A DNA stretch of 64,000 nucleotides from Pedobacter sp. FW305-3-2-15-E-R2A2 (GCF_038446955.1 NZ_CP151803.1:4588001-4652000), one strand, 5' to 3'. Shown: positions 1-10,350, numbered from the stretch's first letter. The notes: generated by a model from the letters alone, not told the origin. Numbers and translations are program-made.

Positions 1-570
1 AGCAGCAATAAATAAATTGTCCTGGTTACAATCAGTTGTATCTGCCGTTACCTCCACAGTCAATTCGTAACGACCATCAATTGTTTCGTCTAATTTTAAG
101 GTAGATAAAGGATAATCAATATAATTCAGCGCTATCGCATCTCTATTATTTCTTCGACTTTTATAGATTGACGAATCATCATAAGGTAAAGCTAAACCAC
201 GATGTACCCAATTTACAAGCTTATATCCCGATAGTTTTTCCGGTATGATTTTACTTAACGTCTTATGCTTAGGTATGGGAACGCTATCAATAATGACGGA
301 GGGGGCAATTGGCAACATCAATGCCTTTAGTTCGCGAATAAGCTGTTGATCATTCTGAGCAGACATCACCTGATGAACACCATATAATGAAAAGAAAAAC
401 CAGTTAACCTTTGTTACTTCGTCCGAAGGATGAAAAAAGCGGACATAACCATATAGTTCTGAAAATGCTTTTAAGTTTCTTTCTTTTTGTTTAAGCGTTT
501 GCGCAGACCCGATGCTATAAGTAGAAATTAACAATAAGATGAAAAAAGATTTAAGTCTGTTTGGGTTCAT
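1..570 (-). CDS. S41-family peptidase, N-terminal part (cut by window edge)
   Basis: Reading frame open from an ATG at 570 down to base 1, giving 190 residues with no stop, so the 3' end lies outside the window. The first ~20 residues form a signal peptide (hydrophobic core ending GSAQ). It continues with a segment containing AFSELYGYVRFFHPSDE, characteristic of the N-terminal extension of Bacteroidota S41 (C-terminal-processing-like) serine peptidases. The catalytic domain would lie in the missing part, so activity cannot be judged. It is divergent from the sigma factor at 706 with about 135 bp between them. The family call rests on this one recognisable N-terminal block. Confidence 0.7.
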   Translation of the reverse strand, partial: MNPNRLKSFFILLLISTYSIGSAQTLKQKERNLKAFSELYGYVRFFHPSDEVTKVNWFFFSLYGVHQVMSAQNDQQLIRELKALMLPIAPSVIIDSVPIPKHKTLSKIIPEKLSGYKLVNWVHRGLALPYDDSSIYKSRRNNRDAIALNYIDYPLSTLKLDETIDGRYELTVEVTADTTDCNQDNLFIAA

Positions 571-669
571 ACAAATGAAATTAGGTATTGTACGAGAAGC
601 ACAAATGCTATTTAACCTTATTTAACAAAATTGTAACAAATCAGGCCATATAGCTCATTTATACCAAAA

Positions 670-677
670 TAAGTTTG
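670..677 (+). promoter_or_regulatory. Candidate -7 box upstream of the ECF sigma gene
   Basis: TAAGTTTG matches the Bacteroidota -7 consensus TAnnTTTG and would start transcription about 20 nt before the ATG at 706. No clear -33 TTG is present. Confidence 0.4.
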
Positions 678-705
678 ATTTATTTTTACATTCGCCCCGG
701 GATAT

Positions 706-1284
706 ATGGGGTTTTACGTTAATTTTTCTGATCAGGAACTGCTGGAAGAACTCCGGCTGGGCAATAGAGTTGCGTTTACGGAACTCTTCAACCGCTATTG
801 GAAGAAATTGCTGGCCATCTCCTATACCTATACCAAAGACCATTCTTCGGCAGAAGAAATTGTCCAGGAAGTCTTCATTGGGCTCTGGAACAGGAAGGAT
901 CAGTTGAATATAAAAGCCCTGGAACCCTACCTTGCCACGGCCGTTAAATTTTCCGTCTTCAAAAGCATCCATCAGCAGAAAAGAAGGGAAGAACTGGCGA
1001 TGTTAAACTACCAAACTGAGCTTATAGCCCTCGATGAGGAAAAGATCCATGCGAAATTCCTCCAGGAATATATTGACGGTCTTGTAGAACAACTCCCTGA
1101 AAAATGCAGGCTTGTTTTTAAATACAGCCGCAATGATGGTCTAACCATTCCCGAGATTGCCGCCGAGATGGACATTGCCGAAAAAACTGTGGAAGCTCAC
1201 CTGACCAAAGCATTGAAGACCATAAAGAGAGACCTGAACAATTCCGGAACCTTCCTCATTGCCCTTTCTTTGCTGATCAAATAA
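706..1284 (+). CDS. RNA polymerase sigma-70 factor, ECF family (FecI-like)
   Basis: A 192-residue sigma factor. Region 2 lies at roughly residues 20-90 (AFTELFNRYW, AEEIVQEVFIGLW) and a region-4 HTH at about 125-180 (LTIPEIAAEMDIAEKTVEAHLTKAL). This architecture and length are usual for Bacteroidota ECF factors paired with a FecR-like anti-sigma and a SusC/SusD outer-membrane pair, which is exactly the downstream order here. It is expected to direct RNA polymerase to the susC promoter when released by the anti-sigma at 1380. The ATG at 706 follows a TAAGTTTG box at 670-677. Confidence 0.92.
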   Translation: MGFYVNFSDQELLEELRLGNRVAFTELFNRYWKKLLAISYTYTKDHSSAEEIVQEVFIGLWNRKDQLNIKALEPYLATAVKFSVFKSIHQQKRREELAMLNYQTELIALDEEKIHAKFLQEYIDGLVEQLPEKCRLVFKYSRNDGLTIPEIAAEMDIAEKTVEAHLTKALKTIKRDLNNSGTFLIALSLLIK

Positions 1285-1379
1285 GAAAATCTATCTTTTT
1301 TAAATTTATTTTAAAAAGCACTAAGGGTAAAGCCTGTTCCCAAAGTACATCCTGGTAATTAGCCCAGTTGCGCATTACT

Positions 1380-2552
1380 ATGAAAAACGAAAATCCTTCC
1401 TTATTAATCCAAAAATACATCAATGGAACTGCCAGTCCGGAGGAGCGGGAACAGCTCCTGAACTGGTATCGCTCGCAGCAACCGGAGACCGTGGAATGGC
1501 CTTCGGCAACGGAAACCGAAGAAAAGCAGGTCTATGACCGCATGCTTTCTAAGATCGACCAGCACATTGATGCTTCATCCCTGCCATCAAGACCATTGTC
1601 AAAATGGTACTATATCGCCGCAGCTGCCGCAATATTTATGGTGGGTTCTTTTGCAACTGTTCTCTATCTCGACAAAGCAGCACCGGAAAAAATACAAGTT
1701 CTGACTTATAAAAATGACGTTAAGCCCGGAGGAAACAAAGCCATCCTAAAACTGGCCGATGGCTCTGAACTCGTTTTAGATGGCGCAACGACAGCCACTT
1801 TCGCGCATCAGCAGGGTTTAAATATTGCCAGGATCAGCGATGGACAGCTCGCATTCGACAAACAACCGGAAGCTACACAAACCGATTCCGGAGCACCGAA
1901 GTACAATACCATCAGTACCCCTAAAGGCGGACAATACCGCATCATTCTTCCCGACGGCACAAAAGTATGGCTCAATGCCATTTCTTCCATCCGTTTCCCA
2001 AGTTATTTCAGTGCAGGAGAAAGAAGGGTAGAAATTACCGGCGAAGCCTATTTTGAAGTCAGCAAAAATAAGCAGATGCCCTTCCGTGTGATTTCAGGGC
2101 AACAAGCCCTGGAAGTACTGGGAACCAAATTTAACATCAATGCTTATACAAATGAGCCTCAAATTAATACCACACTCGCCGAAGGCAGCATCCGGTTAAA
2201 CAGAATCAATGCTTCCGAATCCAGCATCGTAAAACCCGGCGAGCAGGCACAGCTAAAAACCGGCAACAGCAAGCTTGGCGCAAAAATCGTAGCCGCAGAC
2301 CTCGACGAGGTGCTGGCATGGAAAAACGACGCCTTTGTATTCAACGACATGCCGATCACCGAAATTATGCAGCAAATAGAACGCTGGTATGATGTAGAAT
2401 TGGTTTATAGCGGCGCTAAACCCGACCTGCGTTTTACAGGTATCATTCCAAGAAACAGCAATTTATCCACCTTCTTAAAAGTACTGGAAGGTAGCGGAGG
2501 CCTGAAGTTCGGCATTGAGCATAAAAAAGTATTCATTCAAAGTACCAGATAA
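1380..2552 (+). CDS. FecR-family anti-sigma factor
   Basis: 390 residues from the ATG at 1380; an in-frame TTG at 1368 is less likely. Layout: cytoplasmic N-terminal domain (1-75) that would bind the sigma factor, one membrane segment at about 77-97, a periplasmic FecR domain at ~180-275 (TPKGGQYRIILPDGTKVWLNA, GEAYFEVSKN) and a C-terminal DUF4974-like domain resembling the STN fold that contacts the TonB receptor signalling domain. It lies 95 bp after the sigma gene and upstream of a SusC that has an N-terminal STN domain, so outer-membrane-to-cytoplasm signalling through this trio is likely. Confidence 0.93.
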   Translation: MKNENPSLLIQKYINGTASPEEREQLLNWYRSQQPETVEWPSATETEEKQVYDRMLSKIDQHIDASSLPSRPLSKWYYIAAAAAIFMVGSFATVLYLDKAAPEKIQVLTYKNDVKPGGNKAILKLADGSELVLDGATTATFAHQQGLNIARISDGQLAFDKQPEATQTDSGAPKYNTISTPKGGQYRIILPDGTKVWLNAISSIRFPSYFSAGERRVEITGEAYFEVSKNKQMPFRVISGQQALEVLGTKFNINAYTNEPQINTTLAEGSIRLNRINASESSIVKPGEQAQLKTGNSKLGAKIVAADLDEVLAWKNDAFVFNDMPITEIMQQIERWYDVELVYSGAKPDLRFTGIIPRNSNLSTFLKVLEGSGGLKFGIEHKKVFIQSTR

Positions 2553-2594
2553 ACAAGAACAAATTACCACCACAAAATCAACAAACCACATGAA

Positions 2595-2704
2595 ACCTGC
2601 CACCTAAACCACCATCGCAGGTAAGTCAGAAAATAACCAACCCGGTTCGCGGCCGGGAAGGTCAATGCTCAGGCTTGCCCTAAAGAGTATCCGGTAATTA
2701 CCGG
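2595..2704 (+). promoter_or_regulatory. Structured leader between fecR and susC
   Basis: The 190-bp gap holds three inverted repeats: ACCTGC/GCAGGT (2595-2600 and 2617-2622), CCCGG/CCGGG (2641-2645 and 2653-2657) and a perfect 14-bp palindrome CCGGTAATTACCGG (2691-2704). They may be operator sites or leader hairpins controlling susC. No TAnnTTTG box was seen, which fits an ECF-dependent promoter. Function is inferred from position only. Confidence 0.35.
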
Positions 2705-2744
2705 GATTGCAAATCTTCATCTTAAACCCAAACATTTCAAATTT

Positions 2745-5700
2745 ATGAAAGTACGACTACATTCTAAAGTCAGAAAAAAAGTATTCATCATCATGAAACT
2801 AACCATTATTATCCTGATTACCTTGGGTATTCAGGTAAGTTCGGCTTCTTTTGGTCAGAGAGTAACCATCTCCAGACAAAATACCGGCTTAAAAACCATC
2901 CTGCAGGACCTGAGAAAGCAGACGGGTTATTATTTTATCTTCAATAATGAAGTCATCCGGAGTTCCAGATCGCTTTCCCTGGACCTTAAAAATGTAACGC
3001 TGGACGAAGCATTAACCGAAATCTTCAAATATCAGCCACTGACTTACAGTATTGAAAAGAACATTATTGTAGTCAAAGAGCGACTTAAACAGCTGACAGC
3101 TGAAGGGATTGCTGCTAAAATGATTACCATTGAAGGGCGGGTAACCGACGATAAAAACCTTCCTTTGCCAGGGGTAACCATCGTGGTCAAAGAAGGTAAA
3201 GGCATTGCCATCACCAATACTGAAGGTTTTTATAAGATCAAAGCAGAAGAAGACCATACCCTGCTCTTCTCCTACCTTGGTTTCAAAAGAGAAGAAGTAT
3301 CCATCAACAAAAGGACACAAATCAATGTCACCATGACCGTTAGTTTTAAAGAACTAAACGAAACGGTTGTTGTAGGATATGGTACACAACAAAAGAAATT
3401 AGTGACCGGTGCCATCGGTGTGATCAAAGGAGAAGATCTTGCACAATCACCGGCAGTAAACATTTCCAACACCTTAATGGGGCGTGTGACTGGTCTTTCG
3501 ACCTCTATGAGCGCTTCCGGTGCTCCCGACCGTGACCGTTCTTCCATCAAGATCCGCGGTATGGGGGAAGCCCTGATCGTGATTGACGGAGTGGCCAGAG
3601 ATCCCGGTGTAGCGAGTTTGGAAATTGACAAGCTGGACTACAATTCGATAGAAAACATCAGTGTCTTAAAAGACGCTTCGGCTTCAGTATACGGTGCCAG
3701 AGGTGCCAATGGGGTAATTCTCATCACCACCAAACGTGGTAAGGCCAATAAAATATCGATGAATTACAATGCGAATTTAGGGATCCAGCAATCTACACGC
3801 ACCCCAAAATTCCTTGATTCTTATAACTATGCCTTGCTGAACAATGAGATGTACGACAATGACAAGGCTGAGAAAGGTTCTTCTCCGAGAACAAAATATA
3901 CCGACGAGGAAATCCAGAAGTTTAAAGACGGATCTGATCCGGACCGTTATCCAAATACGAACTGGTATAAAGAAGTACTGAAAAGTTCTGCACTTACCCA
4001 GAAACACAACCTCAGCCTGAATGGCGGTGGAAACAATTCCCGTTATTTCATCAGTGGTACCTATACCGGTCAGGATGGATTGATCAGCACTGCCGGCATG
4101 AAACGCTATGGTGCAGTGAGTAATTTTGACCTTGATGTTACTTCCAATACCACCGTATCTGTTGGTTTGAATTACATCAATGAAAATGTAAAAGGTCCGG
4201 CAGCTTATACAGAAACCATTTTTAACAGGATGGCAACACTGGGGTCGGTCACTCCTGCCCGCTTCGCCAATGGCCTTTATAACTTTGCCGGTTTTGCAGG
4301 TAATCCTTTAACCGATGCCATGGAAGAAAGTGGTTACAATAAGGTCAATAGAAATATTTTCAGTGGTTCCTTAAAAATAGCACAACAAATTCCATTCATT
4401 AAAGGCCTTTCTGCTACAGGTCTTGTTACCATTGACAGGAATAATTCCCTCGCGAAAGGTTTTACGGCTCCTTTCCCGCAGTATACCTTATCCGCAACCA
4501 AAGAGGAATATACCCAACAGAATAAAACTGAAAAAGCTTCCTTAAACCAGGACTTCAGTCAGAATAGCAACCTCAACGTTCAGGTATCCCTGAATTACAA
4601 AAGGCTTTTTGGCAAACATTCCATCAGCGCGCTTGCTTTGTACGAACAAAATGAATCTAAAGCAGAGAGCATGAGTGGTTCGAGAAGCAATTTCCCTGTT
4701 TCTACCATTGACCAGCTGTTTCTTGGCGATGTAAATTCTCAGAAAATCACGGGTTATTCTTCGGAAAATGCCCGTCAGAGTGCCATTGCCCGTTTGGTAT
4801 ACAACTACAACAGCCGCTATATTATAGAAGGTAATTTCAGATATGACGGTTCTCCTTATTACCCGAAAGGCAAAAGAAGGGCTTTATTTCCTTCCTTAGC
4901 AGTAGCATGGGTAATGTCTGAAGAAGACTTTATCAAAGATCGCTTTAAGTTTATTGATGAGCTGAAGATCCGCTCTTCCTACGGTAAACTTGGAAATGAC
5001 GGCGGTTCATTATATACTTATTTCTACAACTACGCCTTTTTCCCGGCAGGTTATGTATTTGGAACTTCCAACGGCATTGCTCCTTACACCAGGATCACCA
5101 ATACCTCTGTACCCAATACCAATATCACCTGGGAGAAAGTAAACTCATTTGACATTGGAATTGATGCCACCTTATGGAAAGGTTTACTAGGTTTCGAAGC
5201 AGATTATTACAATAAATACAAATACGACATCCTCCGTTCAAAAGGTTACGATGTACCGAGTACCTTCGGACTTACCGCTCCGCTGGAAAACTTTGGCAAG
5301 GAACGTTATTACGGGTTTGAATTTGCTCTTTCTCATCAAAACAAGATCGGACAGGTGAGTTATTCGGCCAGGTTAAACATGACCTATACTAAAAGTAACG
5401 TGATCGACTATGGCGAAAACGACACCATGCTGCCTGGTTTACGTCAGGAAGGTCGCCCGGTAGGGGTATCAAGAATCCTGAAAGCCGACGGCATTTTCAG
5501 AGATCAGCAGGATGCAGACAACTGGCCAAAATACCTGGTTAGTCCCGGAGGAACGCCGGTAAGTGGTAAACCCGGCGACATCAGGTATGTCGATTTAAAC
5601 GGAGACGGTGTCGTAGAGCTTTACAGCGGCAGCCCTGACCGTGGCGTACAAACTAAATACATCGTCCCTCCTACAGTTTACGGATTGTCACTGGGCATGA

Positions 5701-6119
5701 AATGGAAAAATTTCACCGCAGATGCTTTCTTCCAGGCTTCCACAGAAGTATACATCAATTATTCTCCGGCAACGGACTTAAATAACTTCTACGAGCAGCA
5801 TATGGACAGGTGGACCCCAACTCATCAGAATGCGAGTTACCCGCGCCTGCTGTCTAATTATGAAGCCAACAGGTATCCTTCTACATTTTACGTAAAAAAT
5901 GGAAACTACCTCAAGCTTCGTACCGCGCAATTGTCTTATTCTCTTCCAAAAGAGATCATCAACAGGGCTGGAATTTCTTCACTAACGCTAACTGCACAAG
6001 GGCAGAATTTATTCACCATCAGCAACAACAGAAGGTTTGATCCGGAAATCTCCGGAGGATTTGCAGACTCTTATCCACCGCAAAGAATCTTCTCTTTTGG
6101 TTTACGTCTAGGCCTTTAA
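2745..6119 (+). CDS. SusC/RagA-family TonB-linked outer membrane protein with STN domain
   Basis: A 1124-residue TonB-dependent transporter. Order: N-terminal signal segment, STN (secretin/TonB) signalling domain at about 40-100, carboxypeptidase-like regulatory domain (~128-205, VTDDKNLPLPGVTIVVKEG), TonB plug starting near NETVVVGYGTQQKK, then a long beta-barrel ending in the aromatic-terminated strand FSFGLRLGL. The STN domain marks it as the receptor that signals to the FecR anti-sigma upstream. It forms the barrel of a SusC/SusD import complex with the lipoprotein at 6145. The substrate is not visible from sequence; the adjacent metalloprotease hints at peptides or glycoproteins, which is inference. 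Confidence 0.95.
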   Translation: MKVRLHSKVRKKVFIIMKLTIIILITLGIQVSSASFGQRVTISRQNTGLKTILQDLRKQTGYYFIFNNEVIRSSRSLSLDLKNVTLDEALTEIFKYQPLTYSIEKNIIVVKERLKQLTAEGIAAKMITIEGRVTDDKNLPLPGVTIVVKEGKGIAITNTEGFYKIKAEEDHTLLFSYLGFKREEVSINKRTQINVTMTVSFKELNETVVVGYGTQQKKLVTGAIGVIKGEDLAQSPAVNISNTLMGRVTGLSTSMSASGAPDRDRSSIKIRGMGEALIVIDGVARDPGVASLEIDKLDYNSIENISVLKDASASVYGARGANGVILITTKRGKANKISMNYNANLGIQQSTRTPKFLDSYNYALLNNEMYDNDKAEKGSSPRTKYTDEEIQKFKDGSDPDRYPNTNWYKEVLKSSALTQKHNLSLNGGGNNSRYFISGTYTGQDGLISTAGMKRYGAVSNFDLDVTSNTTVSVGLNYINENVKGPAAYTETIFNRMATLGSVTPARFANGLYNFAGFAGNPLTDAMEESGYNKVNRNIFSGSLKIAQQIPFIKGLSATGLVTIDRNNSLAKGFTAPFPQYTLSATKEEYTQQNKTEKASLNQDFSQNSNLNVQVSLNYKRLFGKHSISALALYEQNESKAESMSGSRSNFPVSTIDQLFLGDVNSQKITGYSSENARQSAIARLVYNYNSRYIIEGNFRYDGSPYYPKGKRRALFPSLAVAWVMSEEDFIKDRFKFIDELKIRSSYGKLGNDGGSLYTYFYNYAFFPAGYVFGTSNGIAPYTRITNTSVPNTNITWEKVNSFDIGIDATLWKGLLGFEADYYNKYKYDILRSKGYDVPSTFGLTAPLENFGKERYYGFEFALSHQNKIGQVSYSARLNMTYTKSNVIDYGENDTMLPGLRQEGRPVGVSRILKADGIFRDQQDADNWPKYLVSPGGTPVSGKPGDIRYVDLNGDGVVELYSGSPDRGVQTKYIVPPTVYGLSLGMKWKNFTADAFFQASTEVYINYSPATDLNNFYEQHMDRWTPTHQNASYPRLLSNYEANRYPSTFYVKNGNYLKLRTAQLSYSLPKEIINRAGISSLTLTAQGQNLFTISNNRRFDPEISGGFADSYPPQRIFSFGLRLGL

Positions 6120-6144
6120 TTTATTCATCAAATCATCAACGAAA

Positions 6145-7782
6145 ATGAACCTTCATATTTCAAAATATACACTTGCTATTTTATTTACAGGCCTGCTCAG
6201 CCTTAGCTCCTGTCAGAAAGATTTCCTGGACAGAAAGCCGATGAACCTGATTTCAGAAGCTGATTTATGGAATGATCCTGACCTCATTAAAATGTCATTA
6301 AATGAGTTCTATTCCTTCATGAATACCGGATTTACCACCACCTACATTCCCGCTTCCTATAGCGACGACCTACAGGTAATCGGTGTGGAAGAAGGTAAGA
6401 TCTCCACCTTTCTGACTGGTGATTTTACCAGCACCAACTTTCCATTGAAAAACTTATGGAAGGACAGCTACGCGCAGATCAGGAAGATCAATTACTTTAT
6501 GGAGCGTGCATCAGCTGCACCTGTGCTTAGCGAACAACAAAGAAAAGAATTTCTGGCCCAGGCACGGTTCTTCAGGGCTTACGTCTATTACCAGGTATTT
6601 AATAACTTCAAAGACGCCCCAATTTTGCTTCATGCGCAGCCGGTAGAAGAGGCTCAGGATAAACCGGCAAAAGTAAGCCATAAAGAAGGGATTGCTTTTA
6701 TCATTGAAGAACTGGACAAGGCAGCGGCTGACCTCCCTGCCAACTACGCCAATGACGAGCTTGGCCGCATCACTTCGCCTGCAGCAGAAGCGTTTAAATC
6801 ACGTATTTTATTATGGGCTGCAAGTCCGCTGAACAATGCTTCAAACGACCTGTCTGCCTGGCAAAAGGCAGCTGCCGCAGCTAAAAAAGTAATGGATGGA
6901 GGCGCCTTTAGCTTGCAGCCGGATTATAATGATCCTTTTCTTAAAAAGAATGTACTCGTAAAACCTGAGGTCATCCTTGAATTCCGTTACAACGGACTAA
7001 AAGGAGAAAGACAACATGGTTTTGATAAGAACAACAGTCCGGCGGGATATGGAGGAAGAGGCGTCAACGGCCCTACTCAGGAACTCGTAAATGAATATGA
7101 AATGAAAAACGGAAAGATGATTACCGAAACAGGCTCAGGCTATGATCCCGCAGATCCTTATGCTGGTCGTGATGTACGTTTCGAAAAATCAATCCTGTTC
7201 AATACGGCTCCGTTTAAAGGTCGTCCGGTAGAAACGTTTACCAAAGGTAAAGACATGCCAACCACCAATGCCAGTCCGACAGGTTATTATACCAGGAAAT
7301 TTATTGCAGAAGATTTCGATTACAATAAAGATCCCAATACCACCAGCAGCACGAATTGGATCATCCTTCGTTATGCAGAAATCCTGTTGAATTATGCCGA
7401 AGCTCAAAATGAAGCGGTGGGACCTGACGCGACGGTGTACCAGGCGATCAATGACATCAGAAAAAGAGTAAAAATGCCGGAACTCGCAGCAGACTTAACT
7501 CAGGAACAAATGAGGGCCAAAATCCGCCATGAAAGAAGGATTGAACTTGCTTTTGAAGATCAGAACAGGTACAATGACCTTCGCCGATGGAAAGAAGCCG
7601 CCACTATACTAAACAGAAAGGTAAACGGGGTAACGATTACTAAAGCGACCAATGGCAGCTTTACTTATGCTCCAAAAGTATCTGGTAGCAGGGTATTTAC
7701 AGACAAGAACTACTGGATGCCGATTCCACTGGTGGAGCTCGGAGTAAACCCGAATCTAAACCCACAAAACCCGGGTTGGTAA
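6145..7782 (+). CDS. RagB/SusD-family nutrient-uptake outer membrane lipoprotein
   Basis: A 545-residue lipoprotein with lipobox LSLSSC (Cys23). Typical SusD blocks follow: FLDRKPMNLISEADLW near the mature N terminus, an FLAQARFFRAYVYYQVFNNF TPR-like region, and RHERRIELAFEDQNRYNDLRRW near the C terminus. It caps the SusC barrel and binds substrate at the cell surface. It begins 25 bp after susC, so the two are co-transcribed. Confidence 0.95.
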   Translation: MNLHISKYTLAILFTGLLSLSSCQKDFLDRKPMNLISEADLWNDPDLIKMSLNEFYSFMNTGFTTTYIPASYSDDLQVIGVEEGKISTFLTGDFTSTNFPLKNLWKDSYAQIRKINYFMERASAAPVLSEQQRKEFLAQARFFRAYVYYQVFNNFKDAPILLHAQPVEEAQDKPAKVSHKEGIAFIIEELDKAAADLPANYANDELGRITSPAAEAFKSRILLWAASPLNNASNDLSAWQKAAAAAKKVMDGGAFSLQPDYNDPFLKKNVLVKPEVILEFRYNGLKGERQHGFDKNNSPAGYGGRGVNGPTQELVNEYEMKNGKMITETGSGYDPADPYAGRDVRFEKSILFNTAPFKGRPVETFTKGKDMPTTNASPTGYYTRKFIAEDFDYNKDPNTTSSTNWIILRYAEILLNYAEAQNEAVGPDATVYQAINDIRKRVKMPELAADLTQEQMRAKIRHERRIELAFEDQNRYNDLRRWKEAATILNRKVNGVTITKATNGSFTYAPKVSGSRVFTDKNYWMPIPLVELGVNPNLNPQNPGW

Positions 7783-7824
7783 TTTTTCTAACATACACAC
7801 ATCAAATATCAATTTAATCCTTTA

Positions 7825-10350
7825 ATGAATTTCAGATCCACTTTATCATCAAAAAACAGCAGCCTGACCAAGGCTGCTGTTCTGATCATGCTTTCTGCAT
7901 TTACCATCGCTGATGGTTATGCTCAGAAAACCAAATGGCCGGGCAGTATTGCCGGAAAGTCAAAGCAAGATACGACAGCAAAAACAGCGGAAATCAAAAA
8001 GAGTAACCTCAAAAAGTTTTCAGAAGTTATCCCTGCCGGCACTAAAGCCGATGGCGGATTATTCAATATTTATAAAGTAGATCAGAAGTATTATTACGAG
8101 ATCCCGGATTCCCTGTTAGGCAGAGAAATGTTGGTCGTGACCCGTTTTAGTCAGACGCCGGTAGCGTTGAAAGAATCAAGAGCTCAATATGGCGGAGAGA
8201 TGATCAACAACCAGGTTTGGAAATGGGAAAGGCGCGACAAGCAGATCTTTATCAGAGTACCCAGCTATACGTACGTGGCAGATGCCAATTCCGACTTACA
8301 GCAGGCTTTGGAAAACTCCAATGCATTGCCAATCCTTGCCGTCTTTGACATCAAAGCTTTCAGCAGCAATGGTAAAGGTGTTTTGATTGACATCACCGAT
8401 TTTTACAATGGTGATATTCCGGGAATGTCTCTTCCTGAAGGCTTGAAAAAGACCTACAAAATCAGCGGAATTGACAACACCAGGTCTTACGTGGATACCG
8501 TAAAAAGCTTCCCTCAGAATGTGGAAGTAAAAACAGTAAAAACTTACAGAAGCCCGGAACTTCCGGCAGATAAAAGCGTTGGCGCCATGACTTTCGGATT
8601 GAACACCTCAATGGTATTGCTTCCAAAAGAACCGATGAAAGCCCGTACAGAAAACAAGCGGATTGGTTATTTTACAGAAAGACAACTGGATTTCAGTGTG
8701 AGCGATAAACGCGTTACCCCTACTGCTTACATTCAGCGCTGGAGATTAGAGCCTAAAGATGAGGCTGCTTACAGCCGCGGTGAGTTGGTAGAGCCTAAAA
8801 AACAGATTGTTTATTATATAGATCCTGCAACGCCTAAAAAATGGGTACCCTTCCTGATTCAGGGGGTGAACGACTGGAATACGGCTTTCGAAGCCGCAGG
8901 TTTTAAAAATGCAATCGTCGCTAAAGAAGCCCCTACTGCACAGGAAGATCCGGAATTCAGTACAGAAGATGCGCGTTATTCGGTAATCCGTTATTTTGCT
9001 TCTTCTACAGAGAACGCCTATGGTCCAAGGATCGCAGATCCAAGATCAGGAGAGATCATGGAGAGCCATATCGGATGGTATCACAATGTGATGTCCCTAT
9101 TGAGAAGCTGGTTCTTTGTGCAGACTGCAGCCATTAATCCGGCAGCCAGGGGTACGGAGATCAGTGATACACAAATGGGCCAGCTGGTTCGTTTTGTTTC
9201 TTCTCATGAAGTAGGACACACCTTGGGATTATTACATAATTTCGGTTCCAGTGCTGCCTTCCCGGTAGATTCTTTACGTTCTAAAACCTTCACCGCTAAA
9301 TATGGTACGGCACCTTCCATCATGGACTATGCACGTTTCAACTATATCGCGCAGCCTGGTGATGGCATTACCGAGATCTATCCTAAAATCGGTGCTTATG
9401 ATCAGTTTGCCATTAAATTCGGTTATACGTATTTCCCTGCTCAGCAATCGGTAAAAGAAGAAAAAAAGATACTGGATGCGATGATCATGAAGAAATCAAA
9501 AGATCCGATCTATTTCTATGGAAAACAAGGTTCTATTGATCCGCGTGCACAAAGTGAGGACCTTGGCGACAATGCCATGAAAGCCAGCACTTATGGCATA
9601 GAGAACCTGAAAAGAATCCTTCCTAACATCGAGAAATGGACTTATGAGCCAGGAAAAGAGCTGGAAGATGCGAATGACTTATATTATGAAGTGATCCGTC
9701 AGTACAGACGTTATGTAAACCATGTGGTGTCTAACATCAGCGGACTTCAGGAAGATGTAAAAACAGTAGACGAGCCAGGCGCAGTTTATTCTTATACCCC
9801 AAAAGCAAAACAACAACAAGCCATTGCTTTCCTGAATAAACAGGTATTTACCACGCCAAACTGGTTGCTGAACAAATCGATGATGGCCAGAGTGGATTAT
9901 GGTGTGGTGAACAACCGCATTATGGAAATGCAAAACCAGGTGTTGACTTCCCTATTGGAAACTTATGGCTTTGCCAGAATGATCGACGATGAGATCAAAA
10001 ACGGGAACAATGCCTATACGGTAAATAACATGCTGACTGACCTTCGCACAGCGATCTTCGCCAATGAAACACCTGATGTATTCAAAAGAGCATTACAAAG
10101 AGCTTATGCGGATCGTTTAGGGGTATTATTGAAACTGGATAAACCGGTAGTAGAATCTTCGTATGCGATTATGGGCATCACGCCTTACAATCCAAACAGC
10201 TCTGACATGAGGTTATTGGTTCGCGCAGAATTGAAAAAACTGAATGCGAATGTAAAAGCACTTCAGGTAACGGCAACGACTCCGTTGATTAAAAGTCATT
10301 ATGAAGATCTGGCGGATAGAATTAACAAAATTTTGAATCCAAAGATCTAA
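7825..10350 (+). CDS. Zinc-dependent metalloprotease, DUF5117/DUF5118-type
   Basis: 841 residues with an N-terminal signal sequence ending near GYAQ. The zinc site HEVGHTLGLLHNFG starts at His461 (HExxHxxGxxH metzincin motif), and a Met-turn candidate SIMDYARF follows. The long N-terminal region matches the DUF5117/DUF5118 layout of large Bacteroidota secreted metalloproteases. It lies 42 bp downstream of susD and ends at a strong terminator, so it is probably the last gene of the sus-type operon. It may generate peptides imported by the SusC/D pair. Enzyme class is confident, substrate is not. Confidence 0.9.
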   Translation: MNFRSTLSSKNSSLTKAAVLIMLSAFTIADGYAQKTKWPGSIAGKSKQDTTAKTAEIKKSNLKKFSEVIPAGTKADGGLFNIYKVDQKYYYEIPDSLLGREMLVVTRFSQTPVALKESRAQYGGEMINNQVWKWERRDKQIFIRVPSYTYVADANSDLQQALENSNALPILAVFDIKAFSSNGKGVLIDITDFYNGDIPGMSLPEGLKKTYKISGIDNTRSYVDTVKSFPQNVEVKTVKTYRSPELPADKSVGAMTFGLNTSMVLLPKEPMKARTENKRIGYFTERQLDFSVSDKRVTPTAYIQRWRLEPKDEAAYSRGELVEPKKQIVYYIDPATPKKWVPFLIQGVNDWNTAFEAAGFKNAIVAKEAPTAQEDPEFSTEDARYSVIRYFASSTENAYGPRIADPRSGEIMESHIGWYHNVMSLLRSWFFVQTAAINPAARGTEISDTQMGQLVRFVSSHEVGHTLGLLHNFGSSAAFPVDSLRSKTFTAKYGTAPSIMDYARFNYIAQPGDGITEIYPKIGAYDQFAIKFGYTYFPAQQSVKEEKKILDAMIMKKSKDPIYFYGKQGSIDPRAQSEDLGDNAMKASTYGIENLKRILPNIEKWTYEPGKELEDANDLYYEVIRQYRRYVNHVVSNISGLQEDVKTVDEPGAVYSYTPKAKQQQAIAFLNKQVFTTPNWLLNKSMMARVDYGVVNNRIMEMQNQVLTSLLETYGFARMIDDEIKNGNNAYTVNNMLTDLRTAIFANETPDVFKRALQRAYADRLGVLLKLDKPVVESSYAIMGITPYNPNSSDMRLLVRAELKKLNANVKALQVTATTPLIKSHYEDLADRINKILNPKI

